DNA of 64,000 bases from positions 2,232,001 through 2,296,000 of the forward strand of contig NZ_CP091056.1 in the NCBI RefSeq assembly GCF_021535045.1, given 5' to 3'. The position numbers and the translations under genes were made by a program. This document shows, piece by piece, positions 8,973 to 17,230 of the stretch; position 1 is the first letter of the stretch; every line of letters begins with the position of its first letter. The DNA is from Ornithinimicrobium sp. INDO-MA30-4. GTDB taxonomy: Bacteria; Actinomycetota; Actinomycetes; Actinomycetales; Dermatophilaceae. The notes under the pieces are model-generated. The model saw only the letters and a list, made by a program, of their open reading frames with translations, searched no databases and had not been told where the DNA came from.

Positions 8973-9785
8973 GTGAAGAGCATGACCAGCACCGAACGCC
9001 GACAGTGGGGCATCGGCGACGTCGCCCGACGTACCGGCGTCACCGAGCGCACCCTGCGCTACTACGAGGAGCTCGGCCTCCTGGCTCCGGACCGCGACGC
9101 CGGCGGCCGCCGCCGATACGACGGCGATGCCCTCGACCGGCTCTACCGGGTCCGGCTGCTCCGCGAGCTGGGCACGCCTGTGGCCGACCTCGACCCCGAT
9201 GCAGACGACCTGCTGGCGCTGACCCGCCGGTACCTGGCCGATCTCGACGCCCGGCTGGCCGACCTCGCCAGGGTGCGAGAACGGGTCCGGGCCGTCGAAG
9301 ACCGACTCCTGGACGGTGACCGCCCCGGCGACGAGGCCCTGCTCGACCTGCTCTCGGGCCTGACGGCCGATGAGCCCGCGCTGACCCGGCGGATCACGCT
9401 GCTCGTGTACCGCGACATCGCGGCGGGGCACGCCTACCTCGTCGACGTCCTGGGTCTGGCCCCCGGGCCGATCGGCTACGACGGCGACCGGGCGGTACAC
9501 GGCGAGGTCCACGCCGGCGACGGCGTCGTATGGCTGCACCGGGAGGCTCCCGAGCACCGGATGGTCTCGCCGCTGACCACCGGCACGGTCACCGCCTCGC
9601 TCGCCGTCCTCGTCGACGACGTCGACGCCCACCACGCCCGCGTGGCCGCGACCGGCGCCGCGATCGACTACGAGCCGACCGACATGCCCTACGGCGTCCG
9701 CGAGTACAGCGTGCGCGACACCGAGGGCCACCTCTGGTCGTTCCAGACACCGCTCACCGAGCTCGACGAACAGGAGACCCCATGA
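8973..9785 (+). CDS. MerR-family regulator fused to a VOC domain
   Basis: 270 residues. The N-terminal MerR winged helix shows WGIGDVARRTGVTERTLRYYEELGLL...RRRYDGDALDRLYRV, and the dimerisation coiled coil runs to about residue 150. The C-terminal half is a vicinal-oxygen-chelate fold (GHAYLVDVLGL, VHAGDGVVWLHREAPEH, GVREYSVRDTEGHLWSFQTP), with the ligand-site Glu/His replaced or shifted relative to enzymes. It is probably a one-component sensor in which the VOC domain binds a drug or metabolite. GTG 8973 has GAGG seven bases upstream; ATG 8982 is an alternative. From about 8935 to 10170 GC content jumps well above the neighbours, suggesting recent transfer. It overlaps the next gene by ATGA. 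Confidence 0.85.
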   Translation: MKSMTSTERRQWGIGDVARRTGVTERTLRYYEELGLLAPDRDAGGRRRYDGDALDRLYRVRLLRELGTPVADLDPDADDLLALTRRYLADLDARLADLARVRERVRAVEDRLLDGDRPGDEALLDLLSGLTADEPALTRRITLLVYRDIAAGHAYLVDVLGLAPGPIGYDGDRAVHGEVHAGDGVVWLHREAPEHRMVSPLTTGTVTASLAVLVDDVDAHHARVAATGAAIDYEPTDMPYGVREYSVRDTEGHLWSFQTPLTELDEQETP

Positions 9786-10170
9786 CCCATCTGACTCCCT
9801 ACATCTGCGTCGCCGACGCCCGAGCCGCCATCGAGTGGTACATCGCCGCGCTGGGCGCCGAGGTCACCTACGAGCCGATCGTCATGGACGACGGTCGGGT
9901 CGGCCACTGCGAGCTGGCGATCGGCGAGGCGCACTGGATGATGTCCGACGAGTTCGACTCGGCTGGGGTAGCCGCCCCGACCCGGCGCGCGGGTCGGCGG
10001 TGTCGCTGCACCTCACGGTCACCGACGTCGACGCGACCGCCGCGCGCGTTGTCGCGACCGGGACATCGATGGCGCGCGGCCCCGAGGACAGTCCGCCCGC
10101 CGGGCGGGTGGCTGTCTTCGTCGACCCGTTCGGTCACCGCTGGTTCCTGAACCAGCCAGCCGAGAACTGA
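9782..10170 (+). CDS. VOC-family protein (bleomycin-resistance/glyoxalase type), one frameshift
   Basis: A 129-residue VOC protein: MTHLTPYICVADARAAIEWYIAALGAEV, DDGRVGHCELAIGEAHWMMSDEF, then after a frame change near 9980 (one C missing in a CCCC run) GSAVSLHLTVTDVDATAARVVATG and AVFVDPFGHRWFLNQP. This is the PhnB/glyoxalase-like group that binds or modifies small toxic compounds. Its ATG overlaps the MerR-VOC stop codon, so the pair is co-translated and the regulator probably controls it. The very GC-rich codon use is the same as in the upstream gene. Confidence 0.8.
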
Positions 10171-10540
10171 TTCAGAGCCGCGCAGCCAGGCGAGTCAGTC
10201 CCCGGTCCAGTGCGTCGAGACACACCCGTCTCCCAGAGACCACGAGCAAGGACGTTTAGGCCGACGGGTCGCGAGTCAGCAACGAGACATCGTCCTCCTG
10301 CGCTGGCTCCGCCGCCAACCGCGGCCGTGCGCAGCTCCGTGCCGTCCCGTGACCGATCCCCTGCGGGACGATTCGCTGGGCTTCGGATCCCTGCGGTCAG
10401 CGACCCTGAGTTAGCTCCGGTGGGCGTTCCCGCCTGGGACTGTGTGTGGAGTGCGCACGAGTGGATCTGCGAGAGTTCGGTGCAGAAGCGCTTTGAGGGT
10501 GGTCTTCGCAGCGGTCGGTTTCTGGATGGAGGGATGTGTC
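10171..10540. other. Intergenic stretch without recognisable gene
   Basis: 370 bases between the VOC gene and the pterin dehydratase gene. GC content falls back from the island level. Only the ribosome-binding site GGAGGG just before ATG 10541 is recognisable; I see no convincing coding pattern, RNA or repeat. Confidence 0.5.
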
Positions 10541-11211
10541 ATGAGTGATCAGTCGACGTTGAGCGGGGTGCAGGTGCGCGGCGCGGGTATCGATGACTGG
10601 CGACAGATCCTGGGCCGTATCAAGGCTCGGTTCTGTACAGGCGATTTCGCCACCGGACTGGCGCTGGTGAACAAGATCGGTGATGCCGCAGCGTCTGCCG
10701 ATCACCACCCGGACATCACCCTCACCTACACCGACGTGATCGTGTCGCTCTTCTCGCGCGACGTGGGAGGTATTACTGCTCGCGACGTCGATCTGGCTCG
10801 ACGGATCAGCAGCTACGCCGCCGAGCTGGGGGTTTTGGCTGACGTGCCGGGTTTGACCCAGCTCGAGGTTGGCCTCGACACCGCTAGGGGAGAGCATCTC
10901 GCTCCGTTCTATGCGGCTCTTCTCGGCGCAGAGATCCAGCGTGGCGAACCGGTCGACCCCAGCGGACAGGTTCCCACGGTGTGGTGGCAGGACACCCAGG
11001 GGGTCGACGAGGCTTGGCGCTGCCCGAGCAGTCCTTCGAGCAGCGCTGGCACTTCGATGTCTGGGTCAGCCACGACGAGGGCGAGTCTCGCCTTCGCGCT
11101 GTCCTGGACGCCGGTGGACGCCTGGTCAGCGATGCAGGGGCACCTGGCTACTGGGTGGTCGAAGACGCCGACGGCAATCGCTCCTGCATCTGTACGTCCT
11201 CTGGACGCTGA
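10541..11211 (+). CDS. 4a-hydroxytetrahydrobiopterin dehydratase fused to a VOC domain, one frameshift
   Basis: Residues 1-105 are a pterin-4a-carbinolamine dehydratase (PCD): DDWRQILGRIKARFCTGDF, ADHHPDITLTYTDVIVSLFS with the conserved histidine pair, and RDVGGITARDVDLARRIS. After a linker a VOC-like domain follows (LGAEIQRGEPVDPSGQVPTVWWQDT, then in another frame LALPEQSFEQRWHFDVWVSHDEGESRL, APGYWVVEDADGNRSCICT). One indel near 11005 in a G run joins the frames. GGAGGG sits eight bases before the ATG. Such PCD-VOC fusions exist in actinobacteria. The role is pterin recycling or a pterin-linked activity, since no aromatic hydroxylase is nearby. Confidence 0.8.
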
Positions 11212-11457
11212 CGCCATTGCTCACGCGCCGACCCGAAACCCTTGAGCACGCCATCGCCACGACGGGATCGTCACGCTTGACCGGTGCAGGATGCTGACGC
11301 GGTCATGATTCGGGGCGGCCTGACCGCTTGTTGGTATCGAGTCCGGCGTCGCCGTACCGGTCGCGGCGCCTTGGCAGACCGACCGGGTTGGTCGTCGTAT
11401 GGCGATCCCTCATCGGCGAGGACGGCATGCGGGAGGCAACCGATTTGGCGAGTGCCC

Positions 11458-11937
11458 TCACTCGTTCGATGTGCGTACGAGTTGGCCGCCTTTGCAGGTA
11501 GGCACCTCGGTGAAGCCGAGCTTGGCTGGAAGTGAAGATGGAACCAGAGCGCGGCTTCCCGGATCGAGCACAGCCACAGCCCCCTGTTGATCTACGTACC
11601 TGACTGACTCTCGCAAAAGAAACCGCGCGATGTTGTCGTCGTGCTTGCTCGGTTTGACGAACAACCTCCCGATCACCAACAAAGGTTGCGCCTGTCCGCC
11701 CAGCTGCGCGGCGAGGTCACGCACCTAAGCGACGTCCGGTGGCTCATAAATCTGCACGTGACCAACGACGTTCCTTGTGGGTGCAGCGCTCACCGGCGCT
11801 TGGTCGAACACCCACGAGACCTCGGCGTCCGTCTCCTGCAGCCAGTGCAGCGGCTCTAAACTCTCGACTGTATCGTCGAGTTCGCTGATGATTTCGCAAA
11901 GGCGCACTAGGTCTTGATTCCTGCGGTCACGAATCAT
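11458..11937 (-). pseudogene. GNAT acetyltransferase with in-frame amber codon
   Basis: From ATG 11937 the translation MIRDRRNQDLVRLCEIISELDD...WVFDQAPVSAAPTRNVVGHVQIYEPPDVA reaches TAG at 11725-11727. It then continues in the same frame with VRDLAAQLGGQAQPLLVIGRLFVKPSKHDDNIARFLLRESV...AVLDPGSRALVPSSLPAKLGF. Together these form a typical N-acetyltransferase: beta 4-5 with the acetyl-CoA loop partly altered (normally Q/RxxGxG/A, here KPSKHDDNIA), then the last helix and strand. Unlike most breaks here this is a point nonsense change, not a homopolymer indel. The gene looks truly inactivated, unless the stop is a base-call error. Confidence 0.65.
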
Positions 11938-12079
11938 GGCTGAGGACACTACCGGTCTAGGGCACCCAGTTCGACGGCGCAGAGCTGCCAGCCCCGGTGC
12001 GGGATACCCCATGACGACGGGTTCAGGCCTCGAAGATCGAGGCCTTGACTCGTCCATCGGCTGAACCGAGAGTTGGGTC

Positions 12080-12502
12080 ATGACCGTCGACCGTTCCGAT
12101 CTCACGTTGCCAGAAGCAGACCGCCGTGAACTCATTGGTTGGACGACCGATTGCGTGAGGCGCCTCTTGCCGATCTTTAAAAGCGCGGCACCAAGTGACA
12201 CGCGCTTGCTGGAAGCACTTGAAGGTGCCGGTGCGTTTGCCCGACAAGAGTTGAGCGTCGGGCCCATGCGGAAGTTCGCGTTCGGTTGCCACGCCGCCGC
12301 CCGCGAGGTCGATGACTCGGCCGCCGAAGCCGTGGCTAGAGCATGCGGTCAAGCGGTCGCGGTCGCTCACATGGCTGGGCACAGCCGAGAAGTCGCACGG
12401 TATACGCGCAAGGCGCTGGGGGCCGACGCGAGATCTGAGCTTGATTGGCAGCGCGCCAATGTGCCTGCGCGTTTCACAACGTACGTCTATAGCGACGCCT
12501 AG
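12080..12502 (+). CDS. Putative immunity protein (Imm-5-like)
   Basis: 140 residues, all alpha: DRRELIGWTTDCVRRLLPIFKSAAPSDTRLLEALEGAGAFARQELSVGPMRKFAFGCHAAAREV...AEAVARACGQAVAVAHMAGHSREVARYTRKAL. The layout of Trp-x-x-Asp/Cys, APxDxRxxEAL and AAxAAHxAxHA segments matches the Imm-5 family of polymorphic-toxin immunity proteins. There it would bind and neutralise a cognate nuclease-type toxin tip. No toxin gene with a matching tip is visible next to it, so it is an orphan immunity gene 800 bases ahead of the RHS array. The ORF is intact. Confidence 0.6.
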   Translation: MTVDRSDLTLPEADRRELIGWTTDCVRRLLPIFKSAAPSDTRLLEALEGAGAFARQELSVGPMRKFAFGCHAAAREVDDSAAEAVARACGQAVAVAHMAGHSREVARYTRKALGADARSELDWQRANVPARFTTYVYSDA

Positions 12503-12586
12503 GTCCATGGTCAGTACACCTAGGCCAGAAGCGTCCGCAGAGGGATCGCCGACCGGGAGGCCGTAACTGAAGAACCAGGGCGGGCT

Positions 12587-12808
12587 TCAGTTACTTTTGT
12601 TGCGCGGATGGTTCTTGGCAGCGCGTTCGTTCCCCCGCTTGTAGTTGCCGGTCTGTCTGGCCATCAGCTCTTGCGGGTCTACGCCTTCAACATCGGTGAG
12701 GAATCGCTTCGCGGCGGTGCCCCGCAGTGTCGTCGCGAGCCGTCCGTGGTGACTGATGAGGACGTCGTCTCCCACGACCCGGTAGGTGAAGCCGTGAGGT
12801 GTGACCAT
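12587..12808 (-). CDS. Conserved small actinobacterial protein
   Basis: 73 residues: FTYRVVGDDVLISHHGRLATTLRGTAAKRFLTDVEGVDPQELMARQTGNYKRGNERAAKNHPRNK. The YRV..DGDV.I.HHGR.A..LRG..A..FL.DV pattern and the basic GNYKRGNER tail recur in uncharacterised actinobacterial proteins of about 70 residues. A beta-rich head followed by a basic tail suggests nucleic-acid contact; function unknown. Start GTG 12796 or ATG 12808 are both possible; I keep the longer one. Confidence 0.65.
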   Translation of the reverse strand: MVTPHGFTYRVVGDDVLISHHGRLATTLRGTAAKRFLTDVEGVDPQELMARQTGNYKRGNERAAKNHPRNKSN

Positions 12809-13229
12809 GGTCAGCAGTCTGGCACCCCAGCCGCCCTAATGCGCGGATTCCAGAGCCGGCGTCAGGAGGACGAGACCGGAAGGTGGAGCGACTCACCGCA
12901 AGGGGAACCCCAAACGACGAACGCGGACGTCAGGGGCTCGTTCTGCTTCGATGCGGAGCTCGTCGTCCCGTAGCACCTGTCCGGTGAAGATTCCCGCAGA
13001 GGTGCCTCAATCGGAGCAGCGCACCACGAGCAAGAGACCGCGTTGATCCATAACTCTGTGTTCGACGATGAGCAGGACGTCTAGCCCGTTGCTCGGTGAC
13101 GGCCGTTTACGGAGCAGACTGGTCGTCTGGGGTAGGGGAGTGGGGGTTTGTGCTCGCCTGTTGGTCCGAAATATTGACTCCTAACTAAATCGGTCCGATA
13201 CTCGCGGGAAGAGTATTTTCGGGTCACAG
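12809..13229. other. Intergenic stretch before the RHS array
   Basis: About 420 bases without a convincing gene. The only visible structure is ATACTC-gcgggaa-GAGTAT at 13198-13216, an inverted repeat upstream of the resolvase stub. Confidence 0.45.
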
Positions 13230-13255
13230 CATGGTCGATAGGCATGGTCAATAGG
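13230..13255 (+). repeat. Tandem direct repeat, 13-base unit x2
   Basis: CATGGTCGATAGG followed at once by CATGGTCAATAGG (one mismatch), ending eight bases before ATG 13264. Together with the inverted repeat at 13198 it may be a recombinase operator or the remnant of a res site. Confidence 0.4.
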
Positions 13256-13263
13256 GGAGTGGG

Positions 13264-13313
13264 ATGGTTGAATACGGATACGCCAGAGTGTCCACGGCGG
13301 ATCCGTCGGTCGT
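13264..13313 (+). pseudogene. N-terminal stub of a serine recombinase
   Basis: ATG 13264 reads MVEYGYARVSTADPSV. This is the exact opening of resolvase/invertase catalytic domains (Y.RVS with the nucleophile serine). It is cut after 16 codons where RHS repeat sequence begins (GTTTGAACGC at 13311). A GGGGAG ribosome-binding site precedes it. The stub marks the left breakpoint of the RHS array. Confidence 0.75.
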
Positions 13314-13970
13314 TTGAACGCACCCAAATCGGTGGCACCACGACCACTAACTCGGTCCTGGGTGTCATGTCGTCCACTGACGCCACGGGTACCCGCAACT
13401 ATGTGTCCGCGCTCCTGATGGGCGTGTTTTAGGTGAGGAACGAGCTAACGGGGACTGGCGGTACTACCTCACCGACTACCTCGGATCCGTCATCGGTGGC
13501 ACCGACCAGAATGGGTCACGCACCGAGTCCTACGGGTACGGCGCCTACGGCGAGTACCAATACGGCACTGGTGGTGGCACCGACCTCATCCACTGGCGCT
13601 ACACCGGCGCCTGGCTCGACGGTAACTCCGTCACCGGTAACGGGTTCTACAAAATGGGTCTGCGCTACTACGACGATCAAACCGGGCGGTGGGGCCAAAC
13701 CGACCCGCTCGAGCGCGTCATCAACCCCACCCAACCCGCCGAAGCCCAACCGTATAACTACTCCGGCTGCAACCCCACCAACCAAACAGACCCCACCGGA
13801 GCAATATCGCAGGGTTGTGGACAAGGAATAAGCGGCGGGTTGACGGCCGGGATTGCTGTCGGATTGGTTTTGGTCCTTTTGCCGGTGCAGCGACAGCGGC
13901 GGTAGCCGGCCTGTACGGCTGTGGTGCCAATCTGATCCTGCAAGGATCGACTGGCTACTCTTTTCCTTAA
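13311..13970 (+). pseudogene. RHS C-terminal cassette 1 (frameshifted)
   Basis: This is the shortest repeat copy. It starts inside the repeat right after the resolvase stub and has a two-base GT insertion near 13402 that breaks the frame (NYVSALLMGVF). The core resumes through GLRYYDDQTGRWGQTDPLERV and DPTGA. The tip starts AISQGCGQGISGGLTAGIAVGLVLV; adding one T in the TTTT run near 13880 lets it continue FAGAATAAVAGLYGCGANL...STGYSFP to TAA 13970, about 59 residues with GCG near each end. It has no start codon of its own. Cassettes 1 and 2 still share DNA into the tip as far as GGTTGTGGA. Confidence 0.65.
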
Positions 13971-13992
13971 CAATTTGACGAGGAGAACGGTA

Positions 13993-14382
13993 ATGATACG
14001 GGAGCATCCGAAATGGGGCATACTTTTGTTTCTCGTCGGCGGTTTGGCGCCGATTCTGCTGGCAGAATGGGATTTCCTCGGAGCAGCACTAAAAGCACTG
14101 TCGACATTATTTATGCTTGCCGGCGGCGTATGGTTACTGATTGGACATAGAGGTGTGTCGAGTGAAAAGATAGCTCGCGAAAAAAACAGGACGTTGACTG
14201 TATTCTTCATTCCGGCCTGTATCGTTTTTTCTCTCGGTATAGTTTCTATTACCTTAGGTGTGCTGACACTCAATGATGGCCGCGATAATTATGCTGGTGC
14301 TATTGGTTCGGCCTTGATCGTTTTAGCACTTGCCTACGCAGTGTACGGTGCGCCAACTCCAGAGTTCTCCTCTGGCGAATAG
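13993..14382 (+). CDS. Four-helix membrane protein, candidate immunity for tip 1
   Basis: 129 residues, start ATG 13993 with GAGGAG seven bases upstream (longer in-frame starts lack a site). There are four membrane helices: WGILLFLVGGLAPILL, LSTLFMLAGGVWLLI, VFFIPACIVFSLGIVSI and AGAIGSALIVLALAYAVYG, in a hairpin-like 2+2 arrangement with a basic loop SSEKIAREKNRT. It starts 22 bases after the end of tip 1, and codon use is clearly AT-richer than in the repeat, as is common for toxin-immunity modules. No family recognised. The immunity role is inferred from position and from the same arrangement in the other cassettes. Confidence 0.55.
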   Translation: MIREHPKWGILLFLVGGLAPILLAEWDFLGAALKALSTLFMLAGGVWLLIGHRGVSSEKIAREKNRTLTVFFIPACIVFSLGIVSITLGVLTLNDGRDNYAGAIGSALIVLALAYAVYGAPTPEFSSGE

Positions 14383-14675
14383 GCGGTAATGACGGAGAAG
14401 GATTTGCTTTGCACCACAAGCGCCCGCACGGAGAGGGGCCTTCTTCATGTAACGGTCCCCAAGCCTGTGTTGACGGCACTGGCGAGTCCTTCACCGCGTC
14501 GCGCAATACTCCAGCCGGGTGAGCATGCTGAATAGTCTGACTTCGTACATTACTGCTGTTGGGGGTTAGTTGTCTGTTTGGGCCCAGAGGCGGTGGGCTG
14601 CCCCCATAATTTAGGGCCAGTTGTTGTGTGAGTTGTCTTGTCGCCCGGTTCTCGGGCAGGAAGACTGGTCTCATC

Positions 14676-14852
14676 ATGACGAAGAAGAACATCAAAAGAC
14701 ACACTCCGGAGCAGGTCGTGCGCAAGCTGGGGCTGGCTGATCGGATGCTGGGCGACGGCTCAGACGTCGCAGCGGTGTGCCGTGAGTTGGGGGTGGCGGA
14801 GCAAACGTATTACCGGTGGCGTAACCAGTACGGCGGCTTGAAAGCCGACGTA
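14676..14852 (+). mobile_element. IS3-family transposase orfA fragment
   Basis: ATG 14676 reads KRHTPEQVVRKLGLADRMLGDG...VCRELGVAEQTYYRWRNQYGGLKADV. This is the HTH half of IS3-family (IS407-like) OrfA proteins, ending in the typical YYRWRNQYGG. After 59 codons it is replaced by RHS repeat sequence. The rest of orfA, orfB and both terminal repeats are not recognisable, so only a fragment is left. Insertion or recombination of this element may have created the breakpoint of cassette 2. Confidence 0.8.
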
Positions 14853-14855
14853 CTG

Positions 14856-15604
14856 GTTACAACGACCGTAACCAGGCCACCAGCCTGGAACACCGGTACG
14901 GCCAGAACGCACAAACGGCTACCTATGACGGCACCTCCCAGTTTGAACGCACCCAAATCGGTGGCACCACGACCACTAACTCAGTCCTGGGTGTCATGTC
15001 GTCCACCGACACCACGGGCACCCGCAACTACGTCCGCGCCCCCGATGGGCGCGTCTTAGGTGAGGAACGAGCTAACGGGGACTGGCGGTACTACCTCACC
15101 GACCACCTCGGATCCGTCATCGGTGGCACCGACCAGAATGGGTCACGCACCGAGTCCTACGGGTACGGCGCCTACGGCGAGTACCAATACGGCACTGGTG
15201 GTGGCACCGACCTCATCCACTGGCGCTACACCGGCGCCTGGCTCGACGGTAACTCCGTCACCGGTAACGGGTTCTACAAAATGGGTCTGCGCTACTACGA
15301 CGATCAAACCGGGCGGTGGGGCCAAACCGACCCGCTCGAGCGCGTCATCAACCCCACCCAACCCGCCGAAGCCCAACCGTATAACTACTCCGGCTGCAAC
15401 CCCACCAACCAAACAGACCCCACCGGAGCAATATCGCAGGGTTGTGGACTCGCTATTGCTGGCGCTGGTCTCGTGGCATTTGGTTTTGGTTTAGGGTTAG
15501 CGGCTCTGATAGCAGCGCCGACGTTATCTGGAGCCCTTTTATGGCTAGGCATGGACGTGGCTTCAGTACCAGGCGCAGTCGACAAATTGAAAAGCGAATG
15601 CTGA
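14856..15604 (+). CDS. RHS C-terminal cassette 2 with hydrophobic tip
   Basis: The repeat starts abruptly at GTTACAACGACCG behind the IS fragment, in a different frame from it, and runs open to the stop: YNDRNQATSLEHRYGQ, GTRNYVRAPDGRVLGEERANG, YGAYGEYQYGTGGGTDL, RYYDDQTGRWGQTDPLERV, YNYSGCNPTNQTDPTGA. The unique 58-residue tip begins AISQGCGLAIAGAGLVAFGFG and ends AVDKLKSEC. It is Gly/Ala-rich, strongly hydrophobic for about 40 residues, and carries one Cys near each end. No nuclease, deaminase or protease motif is visible; membrane insertion is the likeliest action. It has no start codon of its own, so it would need recombination onto a full-length RHS gene to be secreted. Confidence 0.7.
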
Positions 15605-15625
15605 CCTGTTCAGGAAGTAGGAAAC

Positions 15626-15832
15626 GTGGACGAATTTGATGCGGAGCCGGCGAAAGAGCCCGTGAACCATGGTCTCTTGTTATTGCGCATGGCGATCGGG
15701 GCCATTCCGATGCTCTATTTCTTGCAATCCGGACCAAAAGCGGTAGGAGTGATTGTAGCAATAGTCCTGGGGGTCGGCTATGTATCGGTGACTATTCACT
15801 GGGTTCTTTGGAAAACGGGTCGTGTCGGATAG
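15626..15832 (+). CDS. Two-helix membrane protein, candidate immunity for tip 2
   Basis: 68 residues from GTG 15626, with an AGGAA ribosome-binding site. An acidic N-terminus (DEFDAEPAKEP) is followed by two membrane helices (LLLLRMAIGAIPMLYFL and AVGVIVAIVLGVGYVSVTI). It lies 21 bases after tip 2. It has no sequence similarity that I can see to the immunity candidates of the other cassettes, only the same size class and topology. Confidence 0.5.
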   Translation: MDEFDAEPAKEPVNHGLLLLRMAIGAIPMLYFLQSGPKAVGVIVAIVLGVGYVSVTIHWVLWKTGRVG

Positions 15833-15935
15833 TGCGACAGACATTCGGACTTGTTGACGCTAGGTCAGTTGGTTTGGCAGCGACTGGGTTCGGCACAATT
15901 TCCTGCGTTGTCTCTAACGGTGATATTTTTGAGAA

Positions 15936-16906
15936 TAACTCCTACACCTACGACGCTAACCCAACAGGAGCGCGTGGGAGTACGGGACACGAGACACCGT
16001 GAACCAGTACACCGCGGAATACAACACTGCCGATCAAATGACGTCAATGACTGGCCCGCAAGGCACAACAGACTTCACTTATGACGAGGTGGGCAACATG
16101 ACCGGTGACACTGCTGGGTCGGTGATCAGTTACAACGACCGTAACCAGGCCACCAGCCTGGAACACCGCTACGGCCAAAGCGCACAAACGGCTACCTATG
16201 ACTGCAGCAGCCAGTTTGAACGCACCCAAATCGGTGGCACCACGACCACTAACTCGGTCCTGGGTGTCATGTCGTCCACTGACGCCACGGGCACCCGCAA
16301 CTATGTCCGCGCCCCCGATGGGCGCGTCTTAGGTGAGGAACGAGCTAACGGGGACTGGCGGTACTACCTCACCGACCACCTCGGATCCGTCATCGGTGGC
16401 ACCGACCAAACCGGGCAGCGCACCGAGTCCTACGGGTACGGCGCCTACGGCGAATACCAATACGGCACTGGTGGTGGCACCGACCTCATCCACTGGCGCT
16501 ACACCGGCGCCTGGCTCGACGGTGACTCCGTCACCGGCAACGGGTTCTACAAAATCGGTCTGCGCTACTACGACGATCAAACCGGGCGGTGGGGCCAAAC
16601 CGACCCCCTCGAGCGCGTCAGCAACCCCACCCAACCCGCCGAAGCCCAACCGTATAACTACTCCGGCTGCAACCCCACCAACCAAACCGACCCCACCGGA
16701 GCCTGTAGCGCCGAGGTCGCATCGGCAGGGTTTGCTCTCGACGCACTCGCGCTTGGTATGACAGGCATCTCCGCTTTTCTGGGCACCTCTACCGGTGCAC
16801 TATTGAGCTTGGGCCTGACAACCCTGTCGGATGGGCAGCAGCCGCCGCAGGTTTCGCCGTAGCCGGACTCGCGATCACAGGGTATTGCCTTGCCACTGGC
16901 TACTAG
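15936..16906 (+). CDS. RHS C-terminal cassette 3 with hydrophobic tip (frameshifted)
   Basis: The longest upstream extension: a TYDAN-type RHS repeat near 15945, then (other frame) VNQYTAEYNTADQMTSMTGPQGTTDFTYDEVGNMTGD, then the common core to DPTGA. The tip begins ACSAEVASAGFALDALALGM. As written it stops at 16862, but one extra C near 16817 continues it as PDNPVGWAAAAAGFAVAGLAITGYCLATGY to TAG 16906. This gives 68 residues with Cys at positions 2 and 63, matching the other tips. In the corrected frame it overlaps the next small gene by 17 bases. Confidence 0.65.
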
Positions 16907-17069
16907 AAAAGAGACTCTAGCCAGTCTGCTGTTCCTACTACTCGGCGTGGGAGGGCTCCTCGGAGCGATAATGAATGGCAGTCCGTGGTTCCTTGTGCCC
17001 TTGGGCGTAGGTATGTTCGTGCCCTTGGCGATTCAGTCTCGCGTCCGGCGACGGAGTACGGGGACTTGA
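16890..17069 (+). CDS. Two-helix membrane protein, candidate immunity for tip 3
   Basis: 59 residues from TTG 16890 (LPLATRKETLASLLFLLLGVGGLLGAIM, then SPWFLVPLGVGMFVPLAI, then the basic tail QSRVRRRSTGT). It has two membrane helices and the same size as the other immunity candidates. The TTG start is a guess; a GTG further in would shorten helix 1. It follows tip 3 directly, as in the sister cassettes. Confidence 0.4.
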   Translation: MPLATRKETLASLLFLLLGVGGLLGAIMNGSPWFLVPLGVGMFVPLAIQSRVRRRSTGT

Positions 17070-17230
17070 GTGTCTATGTATCGCACCCCACGACCTAGCG
17101 CGGGGCCCAACACAACTCCCGTAAGAAGTCAGATTCCGAGACACATGATGTTAGTACGAGCGCTCGGCGTCTAAAATTTGTTCGGTTACGGTGAAACACA
17201 TCAGTCCTTCTGACTAGTTCGATCGTTAGG

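Noticed and set aside
8910-9731. 273-codon minus-strand frame opposite the MerR-VOC gene
   Set aside because: Val/Gly/Asp-rich shadow typical of very high-GC coding DNA; the plus-strand protein has recognised domains.
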